Source of the DNA: Eutreptiella sp. 'Long Island Sound 2002'
Taxonomy: Eukaryota; Euglenozoa; Euglenophyceae; Eutreptiales; Eutreptiaceae
Length of the DNA stretch: 64,000 nucleotides
NCBI GenBank assembly: GCA_964036045.1
Contig: OZ038379.1
Location: 117,503,104 to 117,567,103 of the forward strand
Reading direction: 5' to 3'
The notes below the pieces were generated by a model. That model saw nothing but the letters and a program-made list of their open reading frames with translations, did not search any database and was not told where the DNA came from. The first letter of the stretch is position 1. Each line of letters opens with the position of its first letter. Made by a program: the position numbers and the translations under genes. Below are positions 44,056-55,394 of the stretch, piece after piece.

Positions 44056-46724
44056 ATGGCTCCAACTCAACCCAAATCCCGACCTTCTTCTGATGCCACG
44101 TCCAGATCGAGTGGCGGATTGAAAAAAAAGACTCATGGATCTAGTATTAAGGCTCCTGACCCTCGTAACACCATTCTTGGAAAGCTTGATCCTAGTCGTA
44201 TCTCCGTCTAAATTGATGTGGACTCCGCATCCACGGCTTCTATCTCGTCCATTCCTCTCCCTTTCCCTCCTCAATCAACTCAAAGTGACCCTAGTGGTCA
44301 AAAAAAACATGATGGATCGCAAAAAAATTAACCGATGAAATATTTGTTGCCCCTTCTCCTCGCACCAACCGAGTCGGCCAACCCGCCTAGTCCCCATCCT
44401 GTAGCTCTTCCTCACCAAGTGTAGCGCCAAGCAACACTTTGGAGAGCAATACGGAAGGAAATGAAGCGGAGAAAAAAAAGGCGGACGAAAAAAACAATGA
44501 AGAAAGAGAAGATGGGAAAAAAAAGGCGGACGAAAACGAAGCGGAAACAAAAAAAATAGAAGAACAAAAAAAAGCCAAAGAAAAAAAGCGGCCGAGAGAA
44601 AGGAACCACCAAAGAGGAGTGAAGACTCGTCTACTAGGAGCAATGCACCGTCTCTTCCTTCAACTCGTGCCTCCTCCGTTGTTCCTTCTTCCAAGGCTCA
44701 CCATGGACGGGGTTCCAATTTGGGAGACAATGATGATGTGTCCATCGTTCACTTTCCCGACATAAGGCATGCCTTTACCTCTCCTTCCCCCAACAAGACA
44801 CCCATCACAGCTCAAACATTGCCACACCAATCGGAACCCGGTGCACAAGATGACATGGAGATGCAAGCGTCGGTAGACCCTCTCCCCGCCCAACAAATGG
44901 CTTTGGAAAAAAATCCAATTCGGGCGCTTGCACAACGCAATTTTCGGCGAAACGGAGCCTTGCCAACCGATTTCCCCGAGCCTCGCGACCTCACCAAGGA
45001 TGTTCAAGGCCGCAAAATCCCGGTCAAAGGCCAAAACTGTTTCTCAAAAAAAGATGTGCTCCCATCTTCACCTACGGTCTACCATGATACCTCGCCTCTT
45101 CCACCCACCGACCTCTTGTCAGCCTTGGTGCCCACGCCACAAATACTCCTATTTGGAGACGGGCTTCCCTATTCCGGATTCCTACGGAGTTTTTCAATTG
45201 CAGACATGACCAATTTTGAGTGGCCAAAACTCATTGTCCTTGTTTCCTTTGCCATTCTCCAAAGCTTTGCGCCCTTTCAGGATGAACCCCCGTTTTTATC
45301 TCATCGCACCATTGTTAAACAAATAGTGGCAATGTTGCGGGCGGCTAAGAAACAGGACAAACCAACCACTTTTTGGCTTGCGTATCAGGCACGTAGCAAT
45401 GTGGCCGATGTTGAACTCGCCACTGTCCTAGATAGAAGAATTGACCTTGTTCCCTCGTTGGGTTTCCTATGGTTGTCCTTCGTATGCCAAGTCATCCACA
45501 TCGGAACCCGCACCCCGGACTCCCACGACATCCACACCTCTCCCAGCCCTTTGCACCAACCGCTCATTATCTTTCAGCTCACTTCCGTTCCCCTACCAAA
45601 AGGTCATGTCCCCCAAACCATCGGGTACTTCCCAAGGCATGTCGACTCTACACAGCCCATTTCCCCTGCAAGTACACACTCCACAAGCCTCTCTATTTCA
45701 AGTACGTCTAGACGTCCCCATCGACATCACGCGGGAAGTTGACGGGGTTGAGACAAAATGGCACATCTCCGGCTCATTGCCGCTGATGCTGATGCTCAAT
45801 GGACTCAACCCCGACGACACATCCACAGTATTGAAAGAGCTCACCATACCTAGGATAACTAAATCATTTTGGCCCGTAATTGTCAACTCCGCCCCTGATG
45901 GCTATCGCCTCTTTGATTTTTTCGTCCCATTTAATGTCTTGGGCAATTTTTATGACGAACAGCCCGCCCTCATGGACATGGGTGTGTCCATAGGACTCCT
46001 TGATCGCTCCGTCAAGGAGTCCTCCATCAGGATTACACACCAGCCCCGTTTTCAAAAGAGTGCGGCGCGCAAACGCAAGTTCCCCTCGGATGAAGTCCGC
46101 ACTGCCATTGAAATGAACCACCCACTTTTCCGCAAATTCGCCTTCTTTGTACTCCTCAACAAGTATGACGTTTTCGGTATGGTGCATGACCCCATGCTCA
46201 TACAGCCTGCAGTGCAAGAAATAGAAAATCTGGGCGACATGATGTGTGTGTCCGCGCACACTAACGCTAGAATTTTCGCGAAAGACTTCGCCAGAGAGGT
46301 GGAACCCCCTTTCTCCATTGTGCGGTTCCCCCCTACGCTGGACACACGTGATGTGCTGCTGTCAGCCGCTGCTTTCGGGCCGGTTGAAGACCACCAAATT
46401 TTTCAGCAATCGGGACTTGTCATGGTTAAATACCAAGCCACACAGTCCGCTGTTGCCTCATACGGCGCTACACTGCCTGGACCACTGTACTTCTCGTCGG
46501 GGGACATATCCAAAGATGTCAACATGTCCCTTGCAGATCGCCTGGAACAAGTTCGCCTCGCTCCCCTCCCGGATCCCTTTCTCAACGAGGCTAATCTTGC
46601 TGTCGCCACGAATGCGCTCAGCGAATTCCAAATGCCCGACATAAACTCCGCCCATACACCCTCTCCTGTACCGACAGCACCACCCTCCGTCTCCAACTCA
46701 TCTTCTTTTCTCCAGCAACCATGA
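44056..46724 (+). pseudogene. LINE-B ORF1 (Gag-like, possible RRM)
   Basis: Starts MAPTQPKSRPSSDATSRSSG; a TAA at 44,209 and three frame changes (to the frames open at 44,439, 44,720 and 45,441) break it. The N-terminal third is Ser/Lys-rich with a charged Lys/Glu stretch (44,445-44,620). The middle (44,720-45,500) is mixed helical. The last part (45,700-46,724) is the best preserved. Within it, SIVRFPPTLDTRDVLLSAAA, FGPVEDHQIF and GLVMVKYQATQSAVASYGAT (about 46,314-46,470) resemble the strand-helix-strand order of an RNA-recognition motif, as found in other LINE ORF1 proteins. RNA binding is inferred. The antisense ORFs here are shadows. Confidence 0.65.
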
Positions 46725-47448
46725 TGATACACCCTGACAGACTCATCGCTGCATGAAGCTACCCTCGCTGGTTTCACAGTGCCAATGGTCTTTCACCTCG
46801 GCTTGCACGACAGGCATGCTCATGAATTTGTTACCGCGACACTCCTTTGCCCTACAGTACACTCATGTTGCTACTGCCATCTGCATAGCCACGCATCGCG
46901 TTCTCCGCATGCACTACGCAATCGCAGTCAGTATTACAGAAATTTGTCTGATCAGAATGTGTCAGCTACTACACCGTCACACACTGTGTCTCGCTGCCCC
47001 CCCACCACTGGCTCACGTTGTGACGTCTCCACCACTACAGGTCCCACCTGATGGGGCGGCTTTTGTGACATACGTGAAGCTGTCTGCAGTGTGTCCTGTG
47101 CCTATCTCGAGAGGTAACAATGCCCCCCTCCACACAGTCATCGTTCCTTTCTGTAACATTAGTGCCGTCATGTTTGCGCTCATTCGTTTAATCCCCATGC
47201 GCCAGGCTATCCTGCTCTATGGGCTTATAAGACACCCCCTATCCGCAGATTGTGGACGTCAGAGTGTTCCACCCTGCTACAACCCCGCTGCGGCGGTCTG
47301 CTCCATTTCCAATCAACATCAGGGAGTCGCACCCTGCAACTCACTGAATGGATGCTTCAGCCCCAGCTCTGATGATCCATCAAGTATGCACCAGCCCTTG
47401 GGCACACCACACACACCACACGGACGCACACTCACATATGACACACTG
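46725..47448 (+). other. LINE-B inter-ORF region
   Basis: A frame is open from 46,753 to 47,484, but most of it shows no domain. Only its final codons (LTFGSLNVGAWR) belong to the endonuclease start of ORF2, so the true ORF2 start lies in or before this region. Confidence 0.4.
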
Positions 47449-50400
47449 ACATTCGGTTCACTCAATGTCGGCGCGTGGAGGTGACGCCAAACAGATTGTG
47501 TCACATACTATCCGGATTTAAGCCATTGCCCCACACCCTTTCCCTCCAAGAGTTCAGGCCCAGCTCCACCTCAACGTTACGGGATCACAAGCGTGTGGCG
47601 ATGTACTGGGGGTACCATCTGCATGCCAGCTCCCCTACGTCTAAAGAAGGAGTAGCCCTCCTCATACACACTTCTATTGCAGCAGCTCCTCCGACAATAC
47701 GCTTTCACATCCCTGGAAGGCTGATCTCTGCCTCCATATCACTGCACAGCAATCCCTCGATGCCCTCCCTGTCCATCGCCTCGTACTATCGGCCACACAC
47801 GGCTGCAGCCACGCTCCTGTGTGAAAAGGCCCTTGCGGGATCATCCCAGGAGTGTGCCATCACACTAAGAGATTATAACGCCGTAACTCACCCAAGCCAC
47901 ACTACATCCCTCCGGGCGCCCATGTGGCCTTGGCTAGTGGCAAAGGAGCGCGCCGGCACCCTGGTTGACCTCTTAACCCCGCACCACGATTCTGTCCCCT
48001 ACACCAGAGTACGTCGGTATGGGGGCACCAAGAGCTATATTGACAGAGCCTATGGGTCCCGGCTGTTCCAGGCCCTCTATAAGACATCAGGGGCCCAGGT
48101 ACCTGACATCTCTGGTGTCGCCGGGATTCAGGACCATGACCCCATCCTCGTCCACACGGCGCCGTGGTCACAGCAAGTGCTCCCCGAAATGCGCTGTGCC
48201 ATGTGGAACCGCCGTGATGTCACAGCATATAAAAAATGTATCGCAGCCCTGACTGCCGACATGCCTCCCCCAGTCTCTGCACATGACTGCGCGCTCACAT
48301 ACACACGACTCACGTCACAAATGCTGACCGCCATGCGTGAGGTTTACGCATCTAAGGCCCCGATCACCCCTGTTACTGAGGATCCGAGCGACTGGGCCTC
48401 TGTCATCCGGCAATTGGCCAAACAGGCCAAGCGAAGATCCAAGGTATTTTACCGCAGAGTTAAACACACCCTCTTATCGCCCCCCGCCAAATCAACACTC
48501 CCCACCCCCACACGAAAAATACAACGTATCCTCCAACGCAACACCCCATGGTCTGCGCACGCACTGTCGCACGTACCCCAGCGCCCCAGACATCAGGATG
48601 TGCTGCCCCCCACGCAAGCTGCACTGCGCGAACTGGCCCGCGCGTCACGCAAAAAATCCCCCGGTCCAGATAAAGTACCCCCGTACCTGCTCCACGTACT
48701 CCCCGATGAAACATTCTGTCTGGTACACGCCTGTGTCACCCTCTGTTACAAGGAGGGCACCATCCCAGATGACCTTTGTCTTTTTAAAGGGAAGGGTAAG
48801 TGGCAGGACCCCGACCGCTGGAGGCCCATCGCCATGAGTAATTCAATTTACCGGCTATTCATGCGATGGGTCTACTCACAGCTGTACCCCCTAATATCCC
48901 CACACCTGCACCACAGACAATTCGGCGGTAGACAGGGTATATCCACAGCCCACGCCACACAAATATTCCTCGATGACCTCGACAAACTAGGCCCGGTAGA
49001 GGCCATTCTGGCCTTTGATGTCTACCATGCCTTTGACAGCCCCTCGAAAATCCTGATCCGTGCCGTCCTTGACAAAATGGTAACTCCCCTGAAATTACTG
49101 CGCATAATCACCCTGGTAATGGAAAGGGGCTCCACTTTTCTCAGGGGGGCCGAACAGGATATTTTTCGCACAACGCACGGGGTGAAACAAGGGTGTCCCC
49201 TCTCCTGTTTCCTCTTCGTCGTCGTTTTTGACATCCCCCTGCGCGTGCTCGACCAGCATGCATTACCTTCTCTGCGTATGTTGATGACATATGCTCCCCG
49301 ACCCCCCCCAAGAGCAGCCAGCATCAGGCACAACTTGTCCAGTATGCCCTCAGCCTCATCGCATGTCAGGTGAATGTGGGCAAGAGCGAGTCCCTCCCCA
49401 TGCTCCATTCGCCCACTGATCTGCCTGTCCTCCCCAAATATTTGCACCCGCTATGCGCGCTTCAGGCTTCCAATGAATCGCTTTGGCAATCAGTCCCAGC
49501 CGAATCCCTGCCAGAATAGAGCTCACAGGTAAATCATCCTTTCGTCAGGGCCAGATATATCATGCATCTGGGCCATCCCCTGGCCCCGCGGCTCTGTGTC
49601 GACAGAGCGCTGTCCATCGTCCTGGAGGAACTGAGAAGCCAACTCACCGAGCTGCACTCACAACCGATCCAAGCCTTGGATAGGGTCCTCTTGGTAAACA
49701 CCATGGTACTGCCACGCCTACTATACCGCACAGAATGCATACCCCTCACTGTCACACAGCTACACTCACTTAACTCGCTGATTAAAAAATTCATTTTCGG
49801 TGTGCTAGGGCTGCCCTCCGTCGTTGCCAGGAAACCTCTGTACACCCACAGAAGCCATGGCCTCGGCATGGGATACTTCCCTGTACTCCACCCCACGAGA
49901 GTTCTAGACACACTGCACCGCAATCCTTACCTCCACACCATGTCCACGCGATCCCAGCACCCACTCTCCCCATACAACACATTTAAGGCAGCGATTGCCT
50001 TACTGAACCCCAGTCCAGAGGCACAACAGCCCCCAGTGTCCACCACATGGGCCGCCAACAAGCTGATGCGCGACGCCACTGCGATTGTCCATATCGCTGG
50101 CTTGTCAGTCTACCTGGTGCCCTCACACCTCCAGCCCGGGTCGGCCTACTCTGATGGCAGCAAACTCTGAAGCCCACCCTCGGCCGGTGCCGCAGTTGTC
50201 CTCAGGGATGGCAGGATAGCAGTTTGCCGAGTACCAGGAGTTCCCAACTCCTATAAAGCAGAGCTAATTGGCGTCCTTCTGCGGTCACACCTCTCCCCTG
50301 CACACGAGAACATGCGCCTTGACTGCAAGGGAGCTATTGCTTCTGCACAAGGGCAGAAACGCCCGGTACGCCAAGCTCACTGGGTACAAGAGGTGCGCTC

Positions 50401-51124
50401 GTCCCTCTCCTCAAAAGGGCAAACCCTTGAGTGGGTCGAAGGCCACACGGGTGACACCCACAATGAGGCGGCCGATGAGTATGCCAAAATCGGCACAGTC
50501 CTCCCCCTCTCTGCCCCCCTACGTCGACAGCACCCCTGGGATGTAATCCGGCACGGTGAGCGCCTGCTACCCCCCCATAAAGTGTGGTCCCACGATTCCA
50601 TTCCCTCTCACTCCCACGACTCCTTCAACCCACTCTCCTGGCGCCCACTGCGATTCAGGCGCTTGGCGTGGCACAAGTGGCTTTTCGACTTGCAATCCCG
50701 CATGGGGTATGCCCACTATGCCACCTTCTGGAATGATGCCCCGGGCAAGGCAGATTGCCCACACTGCCACCGCCGTCACAATCTCAGTCTGCATGGTTTC
50801 CTCGCTTACTGCACCCCCTCCCACACCCTGGTCTGCACGTGGCTGTCCAGCTGGACTGCCAGTAATCTCGTCAAGACATGGCGCCACGCTGCCTGACGCA
50901 AAGACCTCCGCATTGTGGGCCGGCTGGCAGTCCCGAGGTCCCTGTATAGATACCTCCGAGCACACCTAGGTGGACTTCGAGCTGTCCGAAAGGAGGTAGG
51001 GCACTATCAAAACAAGGTACTGGATTCTGTCACTGTGGTCTTGGAACACGCCGTCCCGAAACGCCCCCCCAACAGACCCGACCCCTTCTTCTCTGCAGAC
51101 TGGACAGGCCCACTGCCACTGTGA
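47449..51124 (+). pseudogene. LINE-B ORF2: AP-like endonuclease, RT, RNase H, zinc finger
   Basis: Endonuclease: TFGSLNVGAWR (about 47,449-47,481), then a frame change and LQEFRP, RDYNAVTHP (GDxN-like), GGTKSYIDRAYGS (SxID-like) and IQDHDPILVH (SDH-like). RT: KKSPGPDKVPPYLLHVLP, GKWQDPDRWRPIAMSN, LAFDVYHAFDSP (about 49,010-49,041), GVKQGCPLSCFLF. A shift near 49,265 moves the catalytic AYVDDI (Asp pair 49,283-49,288) into the next frame, which then carries everything to 51,124 with stops at 49,517, 50,168 and 50,894. RNase H: YSDGS, YKAELIGVLL, LDCKGAIAS, EWVEGHTGDTHNEAADEYAK. Zinc finger CPHCHRRHNLSLHGFLAYC near 50,758-50,812. All catalytic motifs are recognisable; inactive as it stands. Confidence 0.92.
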
Positions 51125-51910
51125 CCACCCCCTTCCCCTGCCCTCGCTCTCCTTCACAGGGAACGTCGATTCGAGGCATTTCGCTGACGAACTCGTTAAT
51201 CTAACTTGGTCCTGCCCTCATGGCCCGTACATACAGATCACAGGCGACCTTCACTGTCTGTACTCTGGGCCCTCGTCCTGATTCAGTCCTGGCTTTGCGT
51301 TGCCCTGCTCCGAAGGCCAGTACACAGTGGAACCCCCCCCCCCCCTGAGTCCTTGACTACACCCCGGGCGGCCGCGTTCAGCCTGATCGGCCCGAGCAGG
51401 TCCCCCATGCCCTGCCCCTGTGTCTATATCTGCACTGTCATTTCTTTTTCAACCTGTCTCCTGTACCCTGTCTCTGTGTTTTTGCTTGCAACGTCACTAT
51501 TTTTTCACCAACCTTTGGCAGGTTGGCCCTCACATGGCCCTTACACGCCCACATCACTGTCGTGTGAGTGGAATGCCACTCTCTTCCTCCTCCTGGCAAC
51601 CGGACCGAATCTCTCCTGCTTCTCTCTCCTGGGGAATTGCCCTGGATTGGCACCCGCGCGGACAGTACCCCCTATCACACTGCCACCACCCCCGGGTGTG
51701 AAGTGCGGGGCGACCACTTCTGTGTTATCCACATGTTCAATTATTCTGCACAAACGCAAACCCACTGTCCACAGCTCCCTTCTCCCCGCTGCTGCCCCAC
51801 TCACTGACCGTGACCTGGGATGTGGGTGATACTCTGTATGATGGGCTGGCCTCCTGAGGACTCTCGAGCAGTGACTTTGGACTTGTATTACAAAAAAAAA
51901 CAAAAAAAAA
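51125..51910 (+). other. LINE-B 3' untranslated region and A-tail
   Basis: No gene is supported. The 207-codon and antisense frames are composition effects. The stretch 51,405-51,890 matches the truncated copy at 24,946-25,402, which marks it as the 3' end recognised for reverse transcription. It ends tacaaaaaaaaacaaaaaaaaa before the duplication. Confidence 0.85.
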
Positions 51911-51925
51911 GAAGGACCACCCAGC
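51911..51925. repeat. LINE-B target-site duplication, right copy
   Basis: gaaggaccacccagc, identical to 43,811-43,825. Confidence 0.97.
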
Positions 51926-53420
51926 GGACCCGAGGCCCCCGGAGCAGTGGGAACAGGCCACCGCACCAACCTGCGACACCGACCTCCGTGCCGCCGGCCT
52001 CCGCACCCCAGACGACGACCTCCCCTGCCCACCTACAGATTGTGACCACCCCCCGCCGGAGGTCTGGGTTACAGTCCTCGAGCGCGGGCACTACTACGTG
52101 ATAGCCGCCACGGGCAGTAGGGGACCCAACCACCCGGCACAGGGTCCTCAGGGGCGTCCTTCAGCCCGAGGACAAGCCCCCGGCCCGTGCCCTGGCCCAA
52201 ATCACCTCAGGGAAGGCGGGCTACCACCTGGAATTGGCCATGCTCTGCCTGACCCACTGGATCCAGCGCCGCTGGCCACCCACGGGGACCGTCGCCTGGG
52301 TTTGGGCCAACCCCACCGCCCACACACAAGTCGAGGCGGACCCAGACACGCGGCCAAACCCCCCCCCAAGACCGCAGCAATCTCTCACCTGCGGGTACCG
52401 GCCCATCCACAGGGTCCTCAGCTGCAGGGTCTTAGCCCAAAGCTAGCATACCCCCTTCCCACCACTGACCAAGAGGTCCACCAGATACGCAAGCTCGTCT
52501 GCGAAATCCTTGCCGCGGCAGCAGAAGACAGCAGGCTTCTCCTCCAAACCGCCGGCCTACAACTGGCCACGCAAGCGCGCCGCGGCGAGCGGACACATAC
52601 ACCGACACAACACACCCCACCGCACAATCACCGCCCAAGCCCCTCCCCTCTCGCTGCTCACCCGGAGACCCACACACGCCCACCATCGCGCGCACCCCCG
52701 GGCCCCGCGACACAGGCCTCCCCCTCCCACCCGAACACCAGCACACGCCCGCCACACACCCATCCGCCGGACACCCCTCACCACCCCCCACATTCGACAA
52801 CCCACACACACCCGCTGAGAGGAGCCCCGCGCCCCGCGGCACGCCCACCCCACCCGGTGGCACGCCCACGCCCCCCGCACACACCCCAGAAGACCCAGGC
52901 CCACCCCCCCAGGCCCCTGAATGCAGCCCACGCGAACTGTTCCCCCCCACGGACGCCAACCCACACAACCTCACACATTGCAGGACCCCGGCCAAGCCAA
53001 GCCCAGAAGGAGAAGGCCACAGCCCCGCGCCTCTCTCCCCCGCCGCTGCCGACCAGATCGGCCCGCCGGGCCGCCAGGTCACGACCGGGCCCCCCCAGGC
53101 CGCCCGCCCCCAACCTACAGCCCGAGGACATGCCCTCCATCCTCTCCGCCGTGGCCGCAGGAGAAGCTGCCGCCCACAAGCCCGCCCGCATCACAGCCCA
53201 ACCCGCGTCCACCACCACCTCCTCATCCTCAGCCTCATCCAACTCCTCCACCTCATCCTCCGACCCCCCCCTCCCCGCCGCCCTCATTTTCAAGGCCACG
53301 GCAAAAGCCAAAGCCGCAGCCGCACGCACCGACCCCCCGACCCCCACACAGGCGACTTGGGCACCCCGGCAACGCACCGGGAAGACCCCCGACCCGACAT
53401 CGGCGCCCTCACACCTCTGA
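51926..53420 (+). pseudogene. LINE-A2 third ORF, part 2 (after the LINE-B insertion)
   Basis: Continues the 43,254 frame in phase: DPRPPEQWEQATAPTCDTDL, then PPEVWVTVLERGHYYVIAAT (about 52,060-52,115), with a His next to aromatics like the catalytic His-Trp strand of C48 peptidases. In a neighbouring frame LELAMLCLTHWIQRRW (about 52,227-52,275), and in the first frame EVHQIRKLVCEILAAAAEDS (about 52,470-52,530), follow as in the other copies. From 52,560 the frame is Pro/His/Thr-rich and stays open to 53,418. Whether that whole stretch was translated is uncertain, since C-rich DNA rarely holds stops. Confidence 0.55.
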
Positions 53421-55394
53421 ACAGAGGTCCTTCTCAACCTGGAACCGGACACCAACCCCAAACCCGACCCCAAACCCAAGCTGGCGCCCACGCGAGCACA
53501 CACACCACCACAAACGCAACGACACAAACCCAATCGACACCACCCCAGCCCAAACCCTCACCCAAGCCAGGACCCCCCACCGACGACAACCCACGCCCCC
53601 CTCCCACCGGCAGCCACCACCACTGCAGAGGCAGCCACCCAACACGACCCTGTCCAAACCCTCGTCCACATCCCCGTCACCAAGCGCCCCGTCATCAATC
53701 CCCCACAAACCACCACCAGCGCCGGCCAAACCGACCCAGGGACGTGGGACCCCTGGACCACCGTCACCATTAAGCCCAGCCCGCGACCCGCCCCCCCTGC
53801 CCACCACATAGTGCAGCCCCAGGGGCTGCGCACGATGCCCAACCTCCCACCCCCACAGGGGGGACCGGAAACCCCACAAGGGGTCCAAGGGCCATACCCG
53901 CAACACCAACCCCACCACTACCAACACCACCGCCACCAGCGGCCCCACCACCACCGCCACCAACACCACCCCGACCACTACCACTGCCCACCACCCTACC
54001 CCACCGGGCCACAACCCCCCGTGCACGAACAGCACCAGCGAATGGGATTGCAGCCACCGAGCGCTCCACCAGCATACCCCACCTACCACCCGGGGCCACC
54101 CCCCCGTACCAGCCACCCCCCCCGTACCAGGAACCGTATCCCCCCGGCCACGACATCCACGCTGAAGGGGCCCCCCGGGCCCAACCCCGCCAAGGACAGT
54201 CACTCGACCCATACCACCAGCCGCTGCCGCCAACACACCCCTACGTGGCGGATCCATGGACTACAGGGGACCTCCCCCCCCCCCCAGTACCAGGCGGCAC
54301 CACGCGAAGCCCCCCAGGACCTGCCGACGCCTCCTGACTGGCCTGACTTGAGCGATGAGGCCGGTCCCGCAAACGGCGGCGCTCCCGCTCCCCCCCCGCA
54401 CGGCACACTCGCCCCCAGCGCCGGCACTCCCCACACCGCCACCGCGCCTCAACAACCCACTCGCGCCGCTCCTGCTCCCCCAGGTGCCACCACGACCCCC
54501 CGGGACCCCGCTCCCGCCGCTCCCGCTCCCCCGGGCACCACCAAGAGCGCCAATGCCGCCCCATGTCCACCTCCCCTTCCCCCCTCCGGCCATACAAGAC
54601 CCCCACCCCCAGCCCCCGCCACCACCGCTCCCGCTCCCCCCAGCGCCGCCAGGCACGCCACCGCCGCCCAACGTCCACCCCCCCCTCCCCCCACAGGCCC
54701 CACCGGGCTCCCTGTTCCCCCTGCCGCCCATACCCATCCACCACCCCCAGCCCCCGCCACCACCACTTCCGCTCCCCCGGACGCCACCAAGCGCCCCACC
54801 GCCGCCCTATGTCCACCTCCCCTTCCGTTCCCCCCTCCGCCCGTACCCGTCCTCCACCCCCAGCCCCCGCCACCACAGCTCCCGCTCCCCCAGGCACCGC
54901 CACCCCCACAACCACCACAGGTCCACGGCCTCCCCCCGCCGCTCCAGGACCCCGAGCACGGACCCCTCCCCCCCCCCGACCCCCGCCCACCTCGCGTGGT
55001 GGTCTGCCCCCGCTTTGCAGGAGCTCCGCCGCTGGGTGAAGTGGGCCGGGTGAGCGGGAAGGCAAGATGGGGTGCACATGGTGCATACCTTTGAAAAGAT
55101 ACGCACCCGCACCCCTGCCGACCCCAACGAGGCCGCCCCGGAGGCCATCATGCCGCAAGCGGCATGGGAGGCCCTCCTCCGCGATGCGGTCCACGGCCTC
55201 CGCCCCCCCTACACCCCCCAAGCCCTCCGCCAATGGCTCCAGGTCACCCACCCCCAGGCCTGGGCCATCGGCTCCCCCTCCCCACCCCGCCCCTCCCGCC
55301 ACCACCACACCAGGAAGGGGAAGGACAAGGGCAAGGGGAGGGCAAGGGACACCAAGGGGCAATCAGGCAAGAGGGCACGGAGGGGCCCCAAGTG
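53421..55394 (+). pseudogene. LINE-A2 Pro-rich linker with minisatellite, then MPQAAWEALL domain
   Basis: Several frames are open and extremely Pro-rich; 53,811-55,094 is the longest. Between about 54,470 and 54,960 an imperfect minisatellite of roughly 115-140 bp repeats the block cacccccagcccccgccacc (near 54,605, 54,739 and 54,857). The frame 55,072-55,393 then carries EAIMPQAAWEALLRDAVHGL, TPQALRQWLQ and a Lys/Gly/Arg-rich end, homologous to 12,187-12,558 in copy A1. This short helical domain plus basic tail is probably the C-terminus of the third ORF product. Confidence 0.5.

Larger units (their letters stand above)
43826..51910 (+). mobile_element. Complete LINE-B element (8,085 bp) with A-rich tail and 15-bp duplication
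   Basis: Bounded by perfect copies of gaaggaccacccagc. It has a short 5' leader (43,826-44,055), ORF1 (44,056-46,724), a spacer, ORF2 (about 47,449-51,124) with endonuclease, RT, RNase H and zinc finger, a 3' untranslated region and a tail of A runs (51,891-51,910). It appears full length. Both ORFs have since acquired frameshifts and stops, so the insertion is old enough to have decayed. It lies inside the third ORF of LINE-A2 and so is younger than that copy. Confidence 0.95.

Noticed and set aside
54241-55362. 373-codon Gly-rich antisense ORF
   Set aside because: Shadow of the Pro-rich linker and minisatellite on the plus strand.
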